Assembly: GCF_036884655.1 (NCBI RefSeq)
Contig: NC_088342.1
Location: 10,535,501 to 10,599,500, forward strand
DNA: 64,000 bases
Direction of reading: 5' to 3'
Origin: Musa acuminata AAA Group
Lineage: Eukaryota > Streptophyta > Magnoliopsida > Zingiberales > Musaceae
In this document: piece after piece, positions 62,454-64,000 of the stretch
Layout: the number at the start of each line of letters is the position of its first letter
Numbering within the stretch: position 1 is the first letter of the stretch
Position numbers and translations under genes: made by a program
Notes under the pieces: generated by a model
The model's database searches: none
What the model saw: the letters and a program-made list of their open reading frames with translations, nothing else
What the model was told of the DNA's origin: nothing

Positions 62454-64000
62454 TTCTCCCCCACTTATTCCTTCGACGTCCTCGTTGAAGCCTTTGTCGA
62501 CACTGCAACTCATCGCCTTTGCTGAGTCTTCAATCTTCTGCTCCAGCTACAATGCGCCTCTTGGCTCCTAGCTGCTCTCCACTGCTGTTTTTGAGTAGTC
62601 GAACCTTTGATCCGCCATACTGCTTCAACTCACCAAGACTCTGGTGTGGGATTGGCTGAGTTGTGTTGATCCTTGATTTCTGCGGATCCCCTAGATGAAG
62701 GAAAAGACCATCCTTACTGCGCCAGTCTCTCAAATGCCTCATGTTGCTTAAATTGGGTATATGCTTGTTGGAGCTTTAACGAGCATCTTCTCGCAAACTT
62801 TTGAAGTTTTGAGTCATTCCTTCATAAAATTTGCTCATTGACTCTTCTTTCACTTAGTTGTCACATCCAAGTAGGTTCGCATCACTTCCGCTTTCGATTG
62901 GCATTTCATTTGGAAATGAAGCGGACAATCTACTCTCAGTAACACTGATCACCGTTGGTGAGGATTTGACAAGTATTGTCTTCCATTATCTTCGAAGGGT
63001 CTTTGAACATATGCAGAGCTCCTCTGCTGCATAGATAAAAGGATTGGGGTACTCGGTTTCACCCATTCTCTTAAGAGTTGAGAAGGCAAAGGTTACTTGA
63101 CTTCGCTCGCCTTCTCGAGGTTGTACTCCATGCATCGAGCTGGTTACTGGCCTTCGCCTGCTCTTTGCTCACACTTCTGAAGCACTTGAAGTGTTTGCAC
63201 TCCTTGCGTTGAGTTAGCTACTGTGATTCACCTTCTCAATGCCATCGAACTTCTGGAATGCAGGAAGTTTTCACCCCAACTTGGAGTAATTTTCTCATAG
63301 GTTTGGTCGCTTCTGGGATTGTACCGTCTTCTCCATCAACCCTGCCGCCTACTCTACTGAGTAGCAAAGGTACATCACCGCGTACTGCCTGCTTCGTTCC
63401 TTGGTTATGCACTCTTGTATGACCCGAAGTCCTTCACTTTTGGCTATCTTGATGAGAAGCTCATTGACACCGGTCTTACGAAGTTCCTCGACCTCTGCCC
63501 TTCAGCCTTGTCTCGGTACTTGGAGATTGCCTCTACATGCTCCACCTCCTCGGCTCCTTTCACGACCAAGCGCTCTCCCTCCATGAGAGTAAGGGATCAA
63601 TGACTTTCACGGAAGTCCCGCCTCTGCGGTACCATGGCGTTGCCATGCCCATGGCCCTACTATTCGTCGCCTCGCATTTGCATCCCTTTTCTTCACGATC
63701 AGTAGATATGTCTCCGTGACACTCCTCTGAGTACACCTCCATTCTAACTAATGCTTAATTTTGGGTAGCTAAGTCCCTCTGGACTCGTCGTCGCTTCCTC
63801 GCCCCTTTCGACCCCCTGCTTCAACACCTCTGTGTTCTCCAAGCAGTTTGTTTGGTCGATGGAAAGACAGACTGCAACTCCCATGCATGGCCTCTGCCAT
63901 CACGTTGTAGGGTTTGCACCGATTCTGTTCTCCTTAGCTTCCTCGGTAGCAACGTTTGCTTACTCGACCTTGTCCTCTGACTTACCGGGCTCCCTTAAGC
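62454..64000 (-). mobile_element. Internal region of the nested LTR retrotransposon, runs off the window
   Basis: It continues from the polypurine tract to the end of the window. A minus-strand frame at 62530-62742 (LGELKQYGGSKVRLLKNSSG) is open but matches no domain I recognise. No reverse transcriptase, integrase or chromodomain motif is visible in the 1.5 kb present; this may be a long 3' non-coding part or a non-autonomous element. Confidence 0.6.

Overview
The window is plant nuclear DNA. Genes are split by GT-AG introns, long AT-rich spacers separate them, and LTR-retrotransposon and MITE debris is common. Several genes have a very GC-rich 5' end or are GC-rich throughout (AAA-ATPase, receptor kinase, first exons of the MFS, TTC38 and augmin genes), which is typical of monocots. 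Gene families and repeat style suggest a non-grass monocot; banana (Musa) or another Zingiberales is my best guess, an inference and not a database result.

Layout. 1-5165 (+): a decaying, intron-retaining copy of the DDT-domain gene DDR4. 6393-7844 (+): an intact single-exon BCS1/OM66-type AAA-ATPase. 7845-12975: repeats, including two solo LTRs with perfect 5-bp target duplications. 12976-18336 (-): an NFD4-like major facilitator in two exons with a 3.6-kb intron. 20640-22010: a degenerate copia polyprotein. 23643-30108 (+): an intact 13-exon TTC38 gene. 30793-37494: a cluster of three DUF569 genes: one intact (-), one broken (-), and one (+) that fuses two DUF569 units. 39780-41699 (+): an intronless LRK10L/WAK-like receptor kinase. 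44374-about 47960 (+): a decaying AUG2 (augmin subunit 2) copy. 50475 to beyond 60615 (+): an MCRS1/EMB1967-type MSP_N plus FHA gene whose 3' end is outside the window. 61207-64000: nested Ty3/gypsy insertions in what is probably its last intron.

Mobile DNA explains most of the remaining structure. A GGTAC/CGTACC-rich, hAT-like MITE family is present in three intronic copies, each with a perfect 8-bp target duplication. There is also a TRIM with PBS and PPT, a roughly 1-kb long-inverted-repeat element, and several local tandem duplications.

The genes do not form a pathway. The two intron-retaining pseudogenes, beside otherwise intact genes, look like duplicate loss after whole-genome or segmental duplication. 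I found no clearly new biological system. The most unusual coding object is the double-DUF569 gene; the most informative non-coding object is the hAT-like MITE family.
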